From: Botryosphaeria dothidea
Taxonomy: Eukaryota > Ascomycota > Dothideomycetes > Botryosphaeriales > Botryosphaeriaceae
NCBI GenBank assembly: GCA_011503125.2
Contig: WWBZ02000001.1
Location: 2,232,001-2,296,000, forward strand
Length of the DNA stretch: 64,000 nucleotides
Direction: 5' to 3'
The position numbers and the translations under genes were made by a program. The notes below the pieces were generated by a model, which saw only the letters and a program-made list of their open reading frames with translations, was not told the DNA's origin and did no database searches. This document shows positions 33,904 through 46,075 of this stretch, piece after piece. Within the stretch, counting starts at the first letter, position 1. Every line of letters starts with the position of its first letter.

Positions 33904-35537
33904 CTAAAACTCCTGGAACAAAGTGCCATGTCTGCGATTTGTTAGCAATGATTCTAGCAGAGCATTGGACAAAGTTGGTTCATACGGATCATCGCCGGTT
34001 GCTCCATAAGCCTCAGTCTCCTCGGGATACTTGTCGAATTGGCTTGCATCACCAGCACCTGCTCGGACAGGCGGAACATACGGCGCGTCAATGTCCTTCT
34101 TGGCCAACCTTTCCCAAGTAACTTCCGCGAACCAGGGGTGGTTCATAACATCCTTCGATCCTCCGTGCAGGTTACCCAAGCGCTTGGTGAGGTCGGGCGT
34201 GATGAGCTTCTGGAGCAAATCTTGCGCGTCGGGGTGGACGTATGGTGGGTACTTGACCCGGCCCTTGAGAATGTTCTCGTAGATCTTCATTGGCGAACCG
34301 CCGTCCCAAAAGGGCGTGAAACCACAGAGCATTTCGAAAATTAGAATGCCAAGTGACCACCTGCGAGTCTTAGTGCATCTGCCTCACCCCCCGCATCAAC
34401 CAGCGTCTGGCGAGGGGTAAACTCACCAGTCAACAGATTTATTGTAACCCTTTGATGCGACCACTTCCGGCGCAAGGTAATCGGGCGTCCCGCAAAGCGT
34501 CCATGTGATATCAGGCACTTCCTTGGCGAAACCGAAATCGGTAATCTTGAGATGGCCGTGGCGATCTAGCAGTAGGTTTTCGGGCTTGAGGTCACGGTAG
34601 ATGATGTTCATCGAGTGGAGATAGTCGAGCGCTAGCGTTACTTCTGCGGCGTAGAACTTGGCGACGGGATTGGGAAACCTCTGCGGACGACCTAGTCAGC
34701 CTAGAAAGGGATGAGGGGGGTGGATTGAGACAGGTGGCGCCATACCTGTGACTTTCGTAGCAGACTGAAGAGTTCACCACCCTCGACAAAGTCCATGACC
34801 ATGTACAGATTCTTCGAATCCTGGAAGGTACCCCACAGCGTGATGAGGAAGGGATGCTTGACCTTCTGCAGCATGCGGCGCTCGTCGTTGGTGTGCTCCA
34901 CCTGCTTCATCTTGACGACCTGGGCCTTCTTCAGGACCTTGATAGCGTAGAAGCGCTGGTTGTGCTTGGACTGGACGAGATGCACGCGACCAAAGGAGCC
35001 GGTGCCGAGTGTTCTTTGTATGGAGAAATCATTGAGGGTGTATTTGCCCTTGGTGGTGCGGACCGAGGGCGTCGCGGGCTGCTGACCGCCCGAGGGGGTC
35101 ACAGCGCTTCCGTTCTGGGCCATTGTCTTCTCCTGGGCATTGTTGAATGAGCGCGATGCTTCGGCGCCGTTGGCAGGGTTGATGAGGTTTTGTATGCTGG
35201 GGAGGTTGTGGCTCTGCTGCGGCTGGGGCGAGTAGGGTTGCGGACTGGAGGAGCTCGGGGTAGCGTATTGCTGCGAGGACGAGTAGGGCTGTTGCGCGTT
35301 CATAGGTTCGATGGGGCGCGTCAGCGAATCCTGGGGAGCGTGGCCGGACGAGGTGTGCTGCGAAGAGGGGGGCGATAAGGGTTGCTGCTGTGCCTGGTCG
35401 GATCCGCTCTTGGAGACGGTGGGGGTGACGGGCGACTGGGTGTCCTTTTCCTTGACGGGCGACGACGGGGAGTCGAAGTCGCGCGAGCTAGACGAGTCCT
35501 TCGTCCTCTTTTTCTTCAAAAAGCCTAATGTAGGCAT
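33904..35537 (-). CDS. pkaC: cAMP-dependent protein kinase catalytic subunit (AGC kinase)
   Basis: Four exons (complement): 35537-34746, 34680-34427, 34360-33986, 33931-33904, giving 482 residues. The start [13 protein letters not shown] matches fungal PKA N-termini better than the in-frame ATG 69 bp upstream. A disordered Ser/Pro/Gln region (about 15-160) precedes the kinase domain. Visible kinase motifs are the glycine loop GTGSFGRV (178-185), the catalytic lysine in AIKVLKK (Lys200), [16 protein letters not shown], and the activation loop [16 protein letters not shown]. The AGC tail ends [11 protein letters not shown], completed by a 28-nt last exon and close to the FxxF ending of PKA. It phosphorylates targets downstream of cAMP and controls growth, conidiation and often virulence. 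Confidence 0.95.
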
Positions 35538-37188
35538 CGATATTGCCTCAGGAATCCGACTATCGTGCCCAGCTTGAGCAGCCTGGGGAGGTGCCGCGGA
35601 ACTCAAGGTGCTGCTTGCTGCAAGGTGCGGTGGATCTGGGCCAGGATCGGCGGCAGACGGCTCCTATGCGGGGCGCGCAAACAGGCTGTTGTGCTGGCGT
35701 GTATAAGACAGGCCGGCAGCACTGCAACGCAAGCTTAAGGCTGAGGCGCAGGCGATGGGGGAGAGCGGGCACGGCGCGGGATTGCTCCCACTGCGCGATC
35801 CGTGTTGGGTCAAAGGAGCTTGAGAGGGGCCCAGGCCGGGCTGGCGAAGGAATGCCCGAAAACACGCAACTTGGGGCTCGAGTCGGGCTGCGAGGGCAGG
35901 GGCACGTTGGCAGCACTCAGGGCGGAGGTGCGAGGAGGAGTCGAAGCGAGCGCTGCAGCTTGGGGCGGCGGCGCGGGAGGACTAGTGTTGTGGTTGAGAG
36001 AGCGCAGCAGCTCGAGGAGGGGCGGCGAGCGCTGCGTTGGACTGGGGACTGGGGAGGTGAGTGCTTGAGCTGGAAGCGGCCCTTGGGCGTGCCAACAGGA
36101 GCCGGGCCCGTCCTAGCGCGGCGACGCCTTGAGGATCGACGTTCGGCTTGCTTTCGCGCCGCTGCGCATCGATGATACTACCGCAAATCTCGCACGCCTG
36201 CTGGATGCGACTGCTAATAATACCGCTGCCGACGTCGACCTGGCGAGCTGCCTCTCCGCGCCCCTCGACTCCCGCCGCTGCCGTTGCCGCACACACAAGC
36301 ATCCGCCGCCGCAGCCCGCCCGGCACCACACCAGCAGCCCACCAGCCCAGCCCGCCCTGGCTTGCGTCCCGCCGCGCTCCGCCGGCCTGCGCAACGACGT
36401 CACCTAGCCGCCTTTGGCCTTCGATCCGCGGCGCGCGGCATCGAGACAAAGACGCTGTCCGAGGACGTCTGCCCAAGGCCCCGCCAAGTCTGGGATCATC
36501 GACACCGAACGGCCAAGGCTCCGTCTAGCAACCATCATTAGGCCTGCCTGCGAGACGCCGCTGTTGCTGCTGCCCGGCCCTTTTCGGCACCAGCTGCTCA
36601 GCTCTTGGGCGCTTGATTGCCAGGGCGGACTGTTGCCGGCCTGAAATGAGACAGGGTGAGACAGCAAACAGCCGCCTTTGAGAGCTGCTCCGAATAAGGC
36701 ACTCGCTCGCCGTCGTTGCGCACGGGGCGGTCGAAGCGTCTCCTAGCAACGAGATTGACTTCGAGAGGCGCTCGGCCGTGCGCAGACAGCTTCTTTGTTG
36801 GTCGACCATGGCCCGCTCTAGCCTCATCGCCCTCACTGCATCGGTGTGCGTTGTTGACGTGCTGCTTCATGTGAAGAGAGACACGCCGCCCTTGCCAGCC
36901 GCTCAGACACGCGACGAATCCGGCCCTGCCCTCAACGACTTTGAGACTATTGCTTACTACCAAGCGAGCCCGCTTAATTGATGTACGATTAAAGGTGACG
37001 TGGTCGGCTGAGCCTCTATGCTTGCAATCGTGTATTGAATTCTGGAGCTGTACTTTATTACTTACATCCACCGTTCAATTTGCTCTACCTCGGTGTTCCA
37101 TCCAAATCCACCCAGACGCCGAAAACCTTAACCCATATTTTGCACATTGCATTGAACAGAGTCATGAATATCGTAACTTTCTCCGTCA
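35538..37188. other. Long GC-rich upstream region of the PKA gene
   Basis: About 1.65 kb without a supported gene. GC content keeps many overlapping frames open on both strands, none with a known domain. A long PKA promoter and 5' leader is the simplest reading. Confidence 0.4.
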
Positions 37189-38515
37189 TCACAGCTCCTG
37201 TGCCACACTTTCCTTCTCTTCAGGCCCCACTTCTTCAGACTGCACCTTCGGCCGGCTGGGTACCAGCAGGTCGAGCCCACATATGTCCATTCGGCCTCCT
37301 CGGAATTTAAAGTATAGCTTTTCCCATACCCATCGGGGCTCGTCCTCTTTGGGCCGCATTTGCACCATTTGACTATACGGCACATCATACTCGGGCCCAG
37401 GGAATTCGGGGTCGGCCAGCCTGACGTACGCTGTAGTGCCCAAGAATTGCGTAGAATTGAAGGACTCGGGATCGTCGAGCATTCGAAGCTCCGGAGATTC
37501 GAAGTAAAGTGTCGTCTGATCCTCGGCCGTGGGTGGCAGCAGAGAAGTTGAAGTCTCAAAGAATTTCTGGAAGAGAGACTTGTCGTCGATGTCATCCTTG
37601 GCTCGTGCGGCTGAGAGTTCTTTGAAGGTGGAGGAAGATGGCTGGATGAGCATGAGATTTGTTGAAATGCGTGAAGCCGTGGGATCGTCGGGGAGTGCTG
37701 CAAGTTTTCGCGAAGGGGAGAAAGCTAGCAAAGCATCAAGTGCCAACGAGTCTATGATAATCCCTGATGGAGCGAGATAGAGCAGCCGGTCGAAATCAAC
37801 AAGGGAGAAGATGCTGGCGAGAGAATATGTCGGAGGGACTGAATCTACAGTATCAAGGTCGAGTCAGACGCGGTCACTAGACGTTTTATAGGCAATACAT
37901 ACCTCCATCGCCCTTGATGATGGGGTCGAATGGTCGCAATACTACCTTGTATCTTCTCACTGCCGCCCTCAGAAGTCTCCTGCTCGTGTCCAGGTATGGG
38001 TCTTCATCTTCCTCAGTGTCTTCAATCCAACTTCTGGGGAAAAGCAACACCCTCGTAGCCGGGCTCTTGTCGCGGTTGAGTTCCGCAAATTGCATTACTG
38101 CAGTGCAGACCTGGTGGTGATCCGTCACCATCTGCACGTATCCCAGCCTCCTCCAGTCAATCTGCAGATCTCCCATGAAGTTCTCATATTTTGGGTCCAT
38201 CGACCCAAGAACTCGGGCGAGCCTGGCATTTGGATTGACAGGTTCTTCCGGCGAGGCTGCCGGGATAGGTTTGGGTAGTCGAGGCTTGATTGCTTCTTGT
38301 AAGCCCCGGACGGTTTGCTGTTGGAGGATATATCCAGATATGAAGAGTAGAAAAGTGAATACGAAAACTGCAAGGTGGGATCAGCGTGGCCCAGAGATTG
38401 ATTGCTTGGCTGTGCGACCCAGAGAACCCACGCAGGTGGATGTGGGAAGCGGTGTTTACATACCGATGCCTGAGGATATGGCCATAGAGACCTGGCCGCC
38501 CGTGAGCAAGACCAT
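37189..38515 (-). CDS. Glycosyltransferase family 8-like type II membrane protein
   Basis: Three exons (complement): 38515-38464, 38367-37903, 37844-37189, giving 390 residues. A short N-terminus is followed by one membrane anchor (SSGIVFVFTFLLFISGYIL), so a Golgi-lumen enzyme is expected. The catalytic part shows YVQMVTDHHQVCTAVMQFAEL, a Pro-rich linker region before it, FSLVDFDRLLYLAPSG, and SLALDALLAFSP, a layout like fungal GNT1-type transferases. Where typical GT8 enzymes have a metal-binding DxD after the RLLYL strand, this protein has LAPSG, so either the metal is bound otherwise or activity is lost. Donor and acceptor are unknown. It diverges from prp38 over about 970 bp. Confidence 0.75.
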
Positions 38516-39483
38516 CTTCACGATGTCCTTCGCATGAGACTGTCGTGGTCGAGGTGATGTGCAGCAGATTGACGCGCCCGCGGTTCAGTTGCTCGTGCGG
38601 GCTGCACGGCGTGACGTGAGTTGGATCATGGCGGGAAGCGCGCGGTTGCGACGGGCAACGCTATCGATACTACGCAACTCGATCGAGCAGGGGTGCCTCG
38701 GCCGGGATCCCACATCTGAATTCCTACCCTTGCTCTTAACCAGGGCGACGTATGCTATAGCCAGACAGGCGCATAATTCGACGTCAGGCGAGCGAGCATC
38801 GTCGCTGGACGCTTTTGGTGAGGCATTTCCTCGACGTGTGGCAGACAGAGCTAGTGGTGCCGTTGAAAGTCCGGCGGATCTTCGTCCCCACGATCAACGA
38901 CCATCTCCACACCAATTACTCAGGGGTTTCTCCAAATGCCAGCTTTCACCCTGAACTGACCGGTTGACAGCTCACCGGGGACACATCACGCCGCTGTGCT
39001 GTCCCACCAAAGAAGGCGAAAATAAAAGGGGCTTCAAAGAGCGGAAAGTCGCCTGCATTCGGCATGATCCGTATGATTGTTCTCGAGATGGCAGCCGGAT
39101 CGGGCAGTATCTTCGCCACCAAAAATAGTCGAACTTATTATTGCCAACGATTGAGATTAACGAGCGAATGACGATCGTGGTGAAAAACACTTTCAGCCGC
39201 GGGGAGAAGGAGTGTGATGCCTCAGGCAGGAAATCCTCTTCAGCCTTACAAAGCTTGGCGCCTGTCACCGCCGAGGGACCGTGCGAAGCTCTTCTTCACC
39301 AGCATCTAAGCTATGCACATACTTTCGCAGCCACAACCCACATTCGCTCACGCTTTCTCGCTCCCGTCTCTTGACACGTCAAGCTCTCAAGGCGCCCGCC
39401 GCGCCAGAGCACGGCCATCCACGCTCACCCCACGCCCAGAACCTCCCCGCCAGCGCGATCCCGCAGAAAAACCACAAACCATC
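38516..39483. other. Divergent promoter region (GT8-like gene / prp38)
   Basis: Nearly 1 kb between two start codons pointing apart. No coding frame of interest; pyrimidine-rich leader sequence near 39340-39380. Confidence 0.4.
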
Positions 39484-40257
39484 ATGACGCACCAGGCCGA
39501 CGCGAAAGCGCTCCTCGACGACCGCGGCTACAGCGGTGCCCTCATCCGCGGCCAGAACCCGGCCCTCCTCTTTGAGAAAGCCGTACGTGACCGTATCACC
39601 GAGTCGTACTACTGGAAGGAGCAGTGCTTCGGTCTCAACGCCGCAACGCTGTGCGACCGCGCCGCCGAGCTGACCTTCATCGGCGGTACATACGGCGGCC
39701 TGGGAAAGCCGACGCCATTTCTGTGTCTGGCGTTCAAGCTGCTGCAGCTCGTACCCGAGAAGGAGATTATACTGGCGTATCTGAACTGGCCGGAGGACGA
39801 GGAGAGGGGGGAGGATGACGAGGAAGATGAGAGCAGAGCGCCGGGAAAAAAAGGGGAGTTCAAATACTTGAGGGCTTTGGCAGCGTTCTATATCCGTTTG
39901 GCGTGGGAACCGGTCGAGATTTACAAGACGCTAGAGCCGTTGCTGGCCGATTACCGGAAGTTGAAGCGTAGAATGAGGGATGGGTTCATCCTGACGCATG
40001 TGGATCAGTTCGTGGATGACCTGTTGACGAAAGACCGGGTTTGCGCAACGAGTCTGTGGAAAATGCCGCCGAGAACACTGCTGGAGGATTTGGACTTGCT
40101 GGATCCGAGGGAAAGTCTGTTGGGTGATGAGGTCGACCAGCTGGATGAGGATGGAGACGAGCAGATGGAGAATGGAAGGGGTAGGGAAGAGAGGGAGGAA
40201 AGTGGGGAAATTGACGATTCCGACAGAAGAGGAAGCAGGTCTTCAGCTGAGGACTGA
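39484..40257 (+). CDS. prp38: Pre-mRNA splicing factor Prp38
   Basis: Single exon of 257 residues. An upstream-open frame starts at 39313, but the conserved protein begins at MTHQADAKALLDDRGY. Family marks: LIRGQNPALLFEKAVRDRITESYYWKEQCFGLNAATLCDRA, ELTFIGGTYGG, PTPFLCLAFKLLQL, KYLRALAAFYIRL, YKTLEPLLADYRKLK and HVDQFVDDLL. The C-terminus is acidic with an Arg/Ser end (DRRGSRSSAED). Prp38 is part of the U4/U6.U5 tri-snRNP and is needed for spliceosome activation. It is intronless itself. Confidence 0.96.
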   Translation: MTHQADAKALLDDRGYSGALIRGQNPALLFEKAVRDRITESYYWKEQCFGLNAATLCDRAAELTFIGGTYGGLGKPTPFLCLAFKLLQLVPEKEIILAYLNWPEDEERGEDDEEDESRAPGKKGEFKYLRALAAFYIRLAWEPVEIYKTLEPLLADYRKLKRRMRDGFILTHVDQFVDDLLTKDRVCATSLWKMPPRTLLEDLDLLDPRESLLGDEVDQLDEDGDEQMENGRGREEREESGEIDDSDRRGSRSSAED

Positions 40258-40852
40258 ATCGAAAAGCCCGAGTCCCCTTGCAAACGGACACCGGCCGTGG
40301 CATCATCGAGCATGACTGCATATTTGTAGTCGTTTGCCAACTATTCTGGATAACCATGATTGCAAAGATGCGGCGATGTTCGGACGTCAGTACAGCCGCG
40401 GGAACAAGACCATCCGATAGCACGAATTTGGGTCATGATAGACATATCGAAATACCCCATGTGCATATCCTCCGAGGCCTTCAAGATCAGCCAATTTGAC
40501 CGCCGCAGCGCGGTTGCTTCTGTCAGGTTCGAGCATCTGCTGTCACTAGTATGTAATTACACCCCACAGAGAGGCTAGAACTCCATTCGCAGCGCGCATA
40601 TGTTCACTGCTCTTTTTGTCCGGGTTGCTCCGTGATTCGTCCAACAAGCATATTGTGTAGTCGGCTAACGCTTTGCAGCGACCGGTCAGCTCTGCGAGGC
40701 TGGAATCTGTACCTCATCAGGCTGAGGCTCGGCATACCGTGGCTGGAACAGTACTTAAACCGATCTCACGGTTGAAATTCAATTCCTTCATCCTCTGCAC
40801 CGTCTCTCCGCTCACCTCATTCTGGGCACCCATATCACACACTCTCGCTGCA
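40258..40852. other. Intergenic, no gene seen
   Basis: About 590 bp between prp38 and the NLR-like gene; the border between core genes and the accessory island. Confidence 0.4.
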
Positions 40853-43629
40853 ATGGTACTGGACCCACTTACGGCCGTTAGTCTCGCAGGCGTCATTGTT
40901 CAATTCCTTGATTTTTCATGTAAAGTCTTTTCTAAAACACGCGAGATTTACAGATGCAATAGATGTCCAGGAAGACACGACGAGCTCGAATGCGTCAGAG
41001 AAGACTTTTTGCGTATATTCCAAAATATTGGCAGAACTTCAATCGAGAAGAACGAGATCTATTGCGACTCAAAGATTCAGGACTTAGCTCGACGCGGCAA
41101 GTCCCTCTCAAAAGAGCTTTTGGAATGTCTTGAGAAACTGCGCTCAAATGGCGAACTACGTTCCAAACTGCGGAGCTTCCACGATGCCTTGCGACATGCC
41201 TGGAAACAGAATAAGATTGACGATTTCCAATCTCGGCTGTCTGACCTTCGAGATCAAATGATCCTCCATCTTCAAGACAGTCGAAGGTACACAACTATTT
41301 CTGTCCCTGGCTTAAATGAAGACTACTACTTGCACAGTTTCAGTCAGGTTAACACTTTAACAGCAGGCTACTTCTTTCTATGGAAGAAGCAATCGCCATT
41401 TTAAGAAATGAGACCCGACAGGCGCATGACGGCATTGCGCGCAATTCCGGGCTTCTCAAATCATGTATACAATCTCTAGAGCAATTTCGACATGATGTAC
41501 CGACTGGCCAAACATTGTCAGCCCATTACAACGACTTGTCTAATTTGATGAATCCCGGGATCGAACGAAGGGCAAGAGTTCTGCACAGTCTACGCTTTGA
41601 CAATATGGTTTCCAGATATCATAATATCAAAGGTGCGTATGAGAAGATATGAGTGGATCTTTTTTAACAACTCACGCCCGTGCATCCACGATTGGCTACT
41701 TTCAGGAACGGGGACATACTGGACTTCTGGGAAGCCTGGATCAGGAAAATCCACCCTCATGAAATACCTCGTCACCCACGAAAGCACAGAAACTGCTCTT
41801 AGAGCATGGAGCGGTGGGAAAAGCTTAACCATTGGCAAGTTCTTCTTCTGGAATGCTGGTACGCCGATGCAGAAATCTTTGCAAGGCCTTTTGCAATCTC
41901 TGCTCTATGAGATTTTGAGGCAACGGCTGGAATGGATCTCAAACCTCTGTCCCTCACGCTGGTCGTCTGACATGGCCGCTTTCGAGCCATGGACAATAGC
42001 GGAAATCAAAGCGATCATTTGCCGTCTGGTCAACGAAGAACTAGCATTCTCCAGGTTCTGCTTTTTCATCGATGGCCTTGACGAATACAGTGGAGATCCC
42101 ACCGAAGTATTGGATTGCCTGAAGGAGATCGGCTGTTCAATTCACATCAAGCTTTGCCTTGCGAGTAGGCCATGGAACTGCTTCGAAAATGTGCTCAGTG
42201 GAGCGGCCAAGCGAAAACTGTACTTGGAGGAACACACCAGAGAAGACATAGTGAATTACACTCAGCATTATCTTTCCGATGCTTTCCGAAGACACAAAAA
42301 CGGCAGAGCCGGAAGATTGCGACATGAGCTCGCGGTCTCTTTCTTTGGGTAGCTCTCGCCATCAACTCCCTTCAGAGAGGCATAGCAAATGCTGACGACC
42401 TCGGAACCCTCTGCAAACGGCTAGAAATATTTCCGCCAGAACTGGAGGACTTTTTCCAACACATCTTGGGGCAGATTGAGCATATATACCGGCGCAAATC
42501 TCTTTGTCTTTTCCAAGTGGCTCTCCACAGTCCTCGACCGCTTAAGCTTTACACTTTCGAATTCTTGATGGAAGAAAGGGAAGACGATCAAAACTTCGGT
42601 ATTAAGATGGATCGAGCATTGATAGGATCCGCCGAACTTGAGAAAAGGTGTAATTCCGCCCTTCGCCGTCTTGAAGCTTGTTGCAAGGGACTCTTGGAAG
42701 TTCAATCAGATTCCGAGGTCAGTCGGCACAGAACCAGAGATTCTGAAAATACCACGTCTGCAGGCGCAAGATCATACCAAGCAGACTCTCAAATTGTCCC
42801 ATACTCGTATGAAACCATTGAGTTTTTGCATCGGACGGTGCGGGACTTCCTCCTGAATCACTACATTCCATGGGCCCAGAACTTGCCTGTCGACTTTTAC
42901 CCACATTCATCTATCGCACAAGCACTTCTTGGCGAGTTGAAGAGCCTACATACCACATTCCGTATCAAAGACCCCACTGTGCAAAGCTTATTGGAGGCTT
43001 GTACAAACGCGGATTCAAAAGGAACATTGCAGTGCGGACTACTCGACCACCTCGATCAACTCCTGAGTGGAATGCCCTGGGAATCCATAACACAGATACG
43101 GGACATGATAAATCCGTCTATCTGGGTACTTCAGGGGGTTGTGAGACGTGGTATTCTATCTTACCTGGAGAGAAAAGCGCGGGATGTGTTGAGTAGCACC
43201 GGCCTTATCGGCCGGTTCCTTCTAACAGAAGCATTGCAGAATGTCAAGGGACCAAGAAGACTTGAAATCATATGCTGTCTCCTTGACAATGGAGTCGACC
43301 TCTCCCGCATAGATGGTGGAACGACTGGCTGCCTGCATAATCTCAATCACAGCATGTCAAATGAATGGGGAACACCCGTACATGTTCAGATCAGTCAAAC
43401 CCTTCTCTCCAAAGGAGCTGATGTCAGTATCAGAAGAGGCACCGTCCTCGCCTGGGGAGAGGATGTGATTGAAAGCTTGTCTTTAAACGTGCTCCGGGTG
43501 CTACTGGAACATGCAGCAGACCCCAACGCCCGCTTTGACTCTCTGGGAGAGGGATCCGTTTGGGAAAAAATCTTGGACAAGCTAACACGTTTCAGGAAAC
43601 TCCCATCACTGATGACCATGCCGATATGA
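40853..43629 (+). pseudogene. NACHT-type NLR-like (STAND) gene with two frame breaks
   Basis: Exon 1 (40853-41286) starts MVLDPLTAVSLAGVIVQFLDF, a Helo-like N-terminal domain. Exon 2 (from 41367) continues through a coiled region. Then EWIFFNNSRPCIHDWLLS, Walker A GKPGSGKST, Walker B FCFFIDGLDEY, LASRPW and FPPELEDFFQHIL form a fungal NACHT module. The C-terminal half has EFLHRTVRDFLL and three weak ankyrin-like units (CLLDNGVDLS, LLSKGADVS, LLEHAADPNAR). The frame shifts near 41645-41652 and shifts back near 42335-42352, where several codons before GLFLWVALA also seem lost. A 73-bp intron (41633-41705) could bridge the first shift but would delete conserved residues. NLRs of this sort trigger cell death in non-self recognition; this copy is probably decaying. 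Confidence 0.7.
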
Positions 43630-44119
43630 TCGAGAATTTTTGAGACATGGCGTGGACCCCTTCGTTTCTCGTCTCGGACCGCTGCGTAACTTTTCTCATT
43701 ATGAATGTTATTGAGAGGATGTTCCCGCCCATACACAGCAGTCGGCTACGAAAAGTGGTGAGCCAGGAGATCGACCATCACTGGTCGAGGGCGTTGTACT
43801 CCAGGAAGCGGGAGAATTCGCAGGGTGAAGGCAATGTAAATCGAGGAGCAAGTTCTGTAGAATCCTGGAGGAAGTCCGAGCCGTGTAAGAAGATGGAGCG
43901 GTAGTATCGAGATGGTTCGGGAGTCTTTCAACTGTGTTGCCTCACCGTCGTCTCTCAGTGTAGCAAGTCTTCGGTATTTGATCCACAATATTTCTCAGAT
44001 AGACCTTCTTTGAAACACTCAGCGCTCAACACTCGTTCTCTCTCAAAACCAGTTCCATACTAGAGATAGCCCTGAAATTCTGAAGATTGACTGTCTCCTG
44101 ACTACCGCTTCCTCAAAAA
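43630..44119. other. Convergent 3' region between NLR-like gene and hydrolase
   Basis: About 490 bp, no gene seen. Confidence 0.4.
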
Positions 44120-45235
44120 TTAACCCTCGTGACTCACCAACCACTTTACTGCATCCACCAAATCCTCCTCCCAAGCCTTGGACAACGGCAAATCTGGACA
44201 AGACGTCCAGAATCCATGGGGCAAGCCAGAATAGACGTGTAGCCGAGTCTGCAAACCGACTTCCTTGAGCAGCTGCTCAAACAGCAGACCTTCATCACGA
44301 CGTGGATCCCAACCACAGACTTGGAAAAGTGCTTTCTTGGCAAGACTGTTGTGAGAAGAGAAATGCAGAGGCGAGAGGCGGCGGTCTGACGGCGGAGCGC
44401 CGTACTTGCCTGCAATGTGTCAGTGATGGAAAATGGGGACGGCCTGCAAAGAATTTGAGTTACCGGCAAAATAGTCAATGCTCTTCCGCGTCAATCCAGG
44501 GGCATCGTTGATCTCACCGACGCTCAATATGCGGTCTTTGTACTGCTCCGGCCGGGTGTCTGGATGGCAGACGCTGGGTGCGATAAACATCAGACCTGTC
44601 AGCGGAGGGGACAACTCTTCGCTGCTTTCGGTCTCGTCCTCATAGCCGGCAAAGAAATGGGACAGCCCGGCTGTGAAGTCTGCACCTGCAGAGGTGCCGC
44701 CGAGGATGAAGCCTTTGGTTGGGTCGACTGAAAGCTGTTGTTGTGCGACGGGTGTGGCGGCCTGCAAGGTGTCAATGCTAATTCAGATACTTTTCTAATG
44801 CGTTTGCGCCTGCATGGTATGGAAGCTCACCCACTTCACGACATCGTAACTATCCTGCCATCCAACCGGGAATCTGTTCTCGGGTGCCAAGCGGTACTCA
44901 ACATTGAGGACCACGACGCCACACTTCAGTGCCACCGCACGGCAAGAGACATCATCCGTCTCCAAGTCGCCGGTGGCAAAACCTCCGCCATGGAGGTAAA
45001 TGACGAGCGGGAGATGACCATCCTTGTCGGCCGGGCGGTAAGAACGTATAAGCACCGGGTGTCCGTCTCGTGCCGGTACGCTGAAGTCCGAAATATCGAG
45101 GCCTTCTTGCGGTGTGATGGGGTGGCGCTCACGGCTCATGCCCTCGATACGTGTGCCTGGAGGAAGATTGTAGGGAAACTGAAAGAGAAGAGGTCGGCAT
45201 ACCGTTGGATCTTGAAAACTTGAGCAGATGAACAT
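44120..45235 (-). CDS. Alpha/beta-hydrolase (hormone-sensitive-lipase-like esterase)
   Basis: Three exons (complement): 45235-44831, 44761-44464, 44409-44120, giving 330 residues in phase. The oxyanion motif is YLHGGGFATGD, the nucleophile elbow is GGTSAGADF, the acid is in CGWDPRRDEG, and the base histidine is in LPHGFW, all in the order expected for the HSL family. VEYRLAPENRFP after the oxyanion hole is diagnostic. It probably cleaves short acyl esters or small-molecule esters in the cytosol. The N-terminus begins abruptly (MFICSSFQDP) and could have a further upstream exon. It is convergent with the NLR-like gene, but it is not the SesB-type hydrolase known from NLR effectors. Confidence 0.87.
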
Positions 45236-46075
45236 GAGCTATACATCTTTCCATTGCTTGTCTGGGAGTGCATAATGCCTGTATTCTGCCATTTTGAGTG
45301 CCTGTGGTTTTTCCTTTGACGTGCTCGATTCTTGGTGCTGTTGAACCCCGCTTCTTATCCCCGCACTTGCTCGCTATCCTGATGAAGAAGGCACCGAAAC
45401 CGCCTCTTTTGGCAGAACCTCATGCTTCCTTTTTTTAACTTTGCCATCCTCGGACCATGAGCTAACAAAAGGGAAACAGGCAATGGCCAAGACGTTCCAA
45501 ACGACCGACTATATCCTTCGCTCTCGCTTAAGCTCCCAATTGCCGGCATATCGCAATCCGGACAGGCGAGCACGCCGACCTCCGTCCCCAACGTTGCAGT
45601 CGCATCCGCAGATCAGTCGACAAACTGCAAAGTAAGTTGTGGCGAAGGATCTAGCCCGGGGAATCTTATCAATCAGATAATCTTGGCCTGCGCAAGTGAG
45701 TATGCACTCGTGTATGAATAGGAAGTGGCTTTCCTATTCGGGTAACCCGATCAACCCAATGCTCCGCTGACTGAGGTTTCCATCTTGTTAGCTGCGAAAA
45801 GAAACGAAGAAGCCTTGAGAAAGACGGTCGGCTTTTCCGAAGAGGGGTCCGGAAGTCGCTTCGCCCTCATCAAATCAAGGGATCTATCCGTGTCGTGGCG
45901 CCGTCGTCAGTGTTACCGGCCGGAAAATTCTGAAATGCTGCGTCTTGGCATGAGGGTGCGGTAAGAGGAGTGGGTGACCGAGGAAGTCTCCTAAGGAGCT
46001 TATATTATGAGGGGCTTCCTTGGTTCCGTGAGAGTATTACTTCAGAACCATCTCTTCCTCGAGGCGGACGCCAAG
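45236..46075. other. Upstream region of the transporter relic
   Basis: About 840 bp lying between two genes read outwards. It carries an iron-type GATA site (entered separately). No coding frame of interest. Confidence 0.4.
45672..45680 (+). promoter_or_regulatory. SreA-type GATA site (ATCAGATAA)
   Basis: ATCAGATAA fits ATCWGATAA, the site bound by SreA-type iron-responsive GATA repressors upstream of fungal siderophore genes. A CTTATC lies directly before it on the other orientation. It stands about 400 bp upstream of the transporter relic, whose intact relatives are iron-repressed. A nine-base match alone is weak; the context raises it. Confidence 0.5.

Noticed and set aside
35543..36541. 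Large + and - frames upstream of the PKA gene
   Set aside because: GC-rich DNA keeps all frames open; compositions are Arg/Ala/Pro-rich with no domain.
41633..41705. 73-bp GT-AG intron that would fix the first NLR frame break
   Set aside because: It would remove EWIF...DWLLS, a segment typical of this family just before Walker A; kept only as an alternative.
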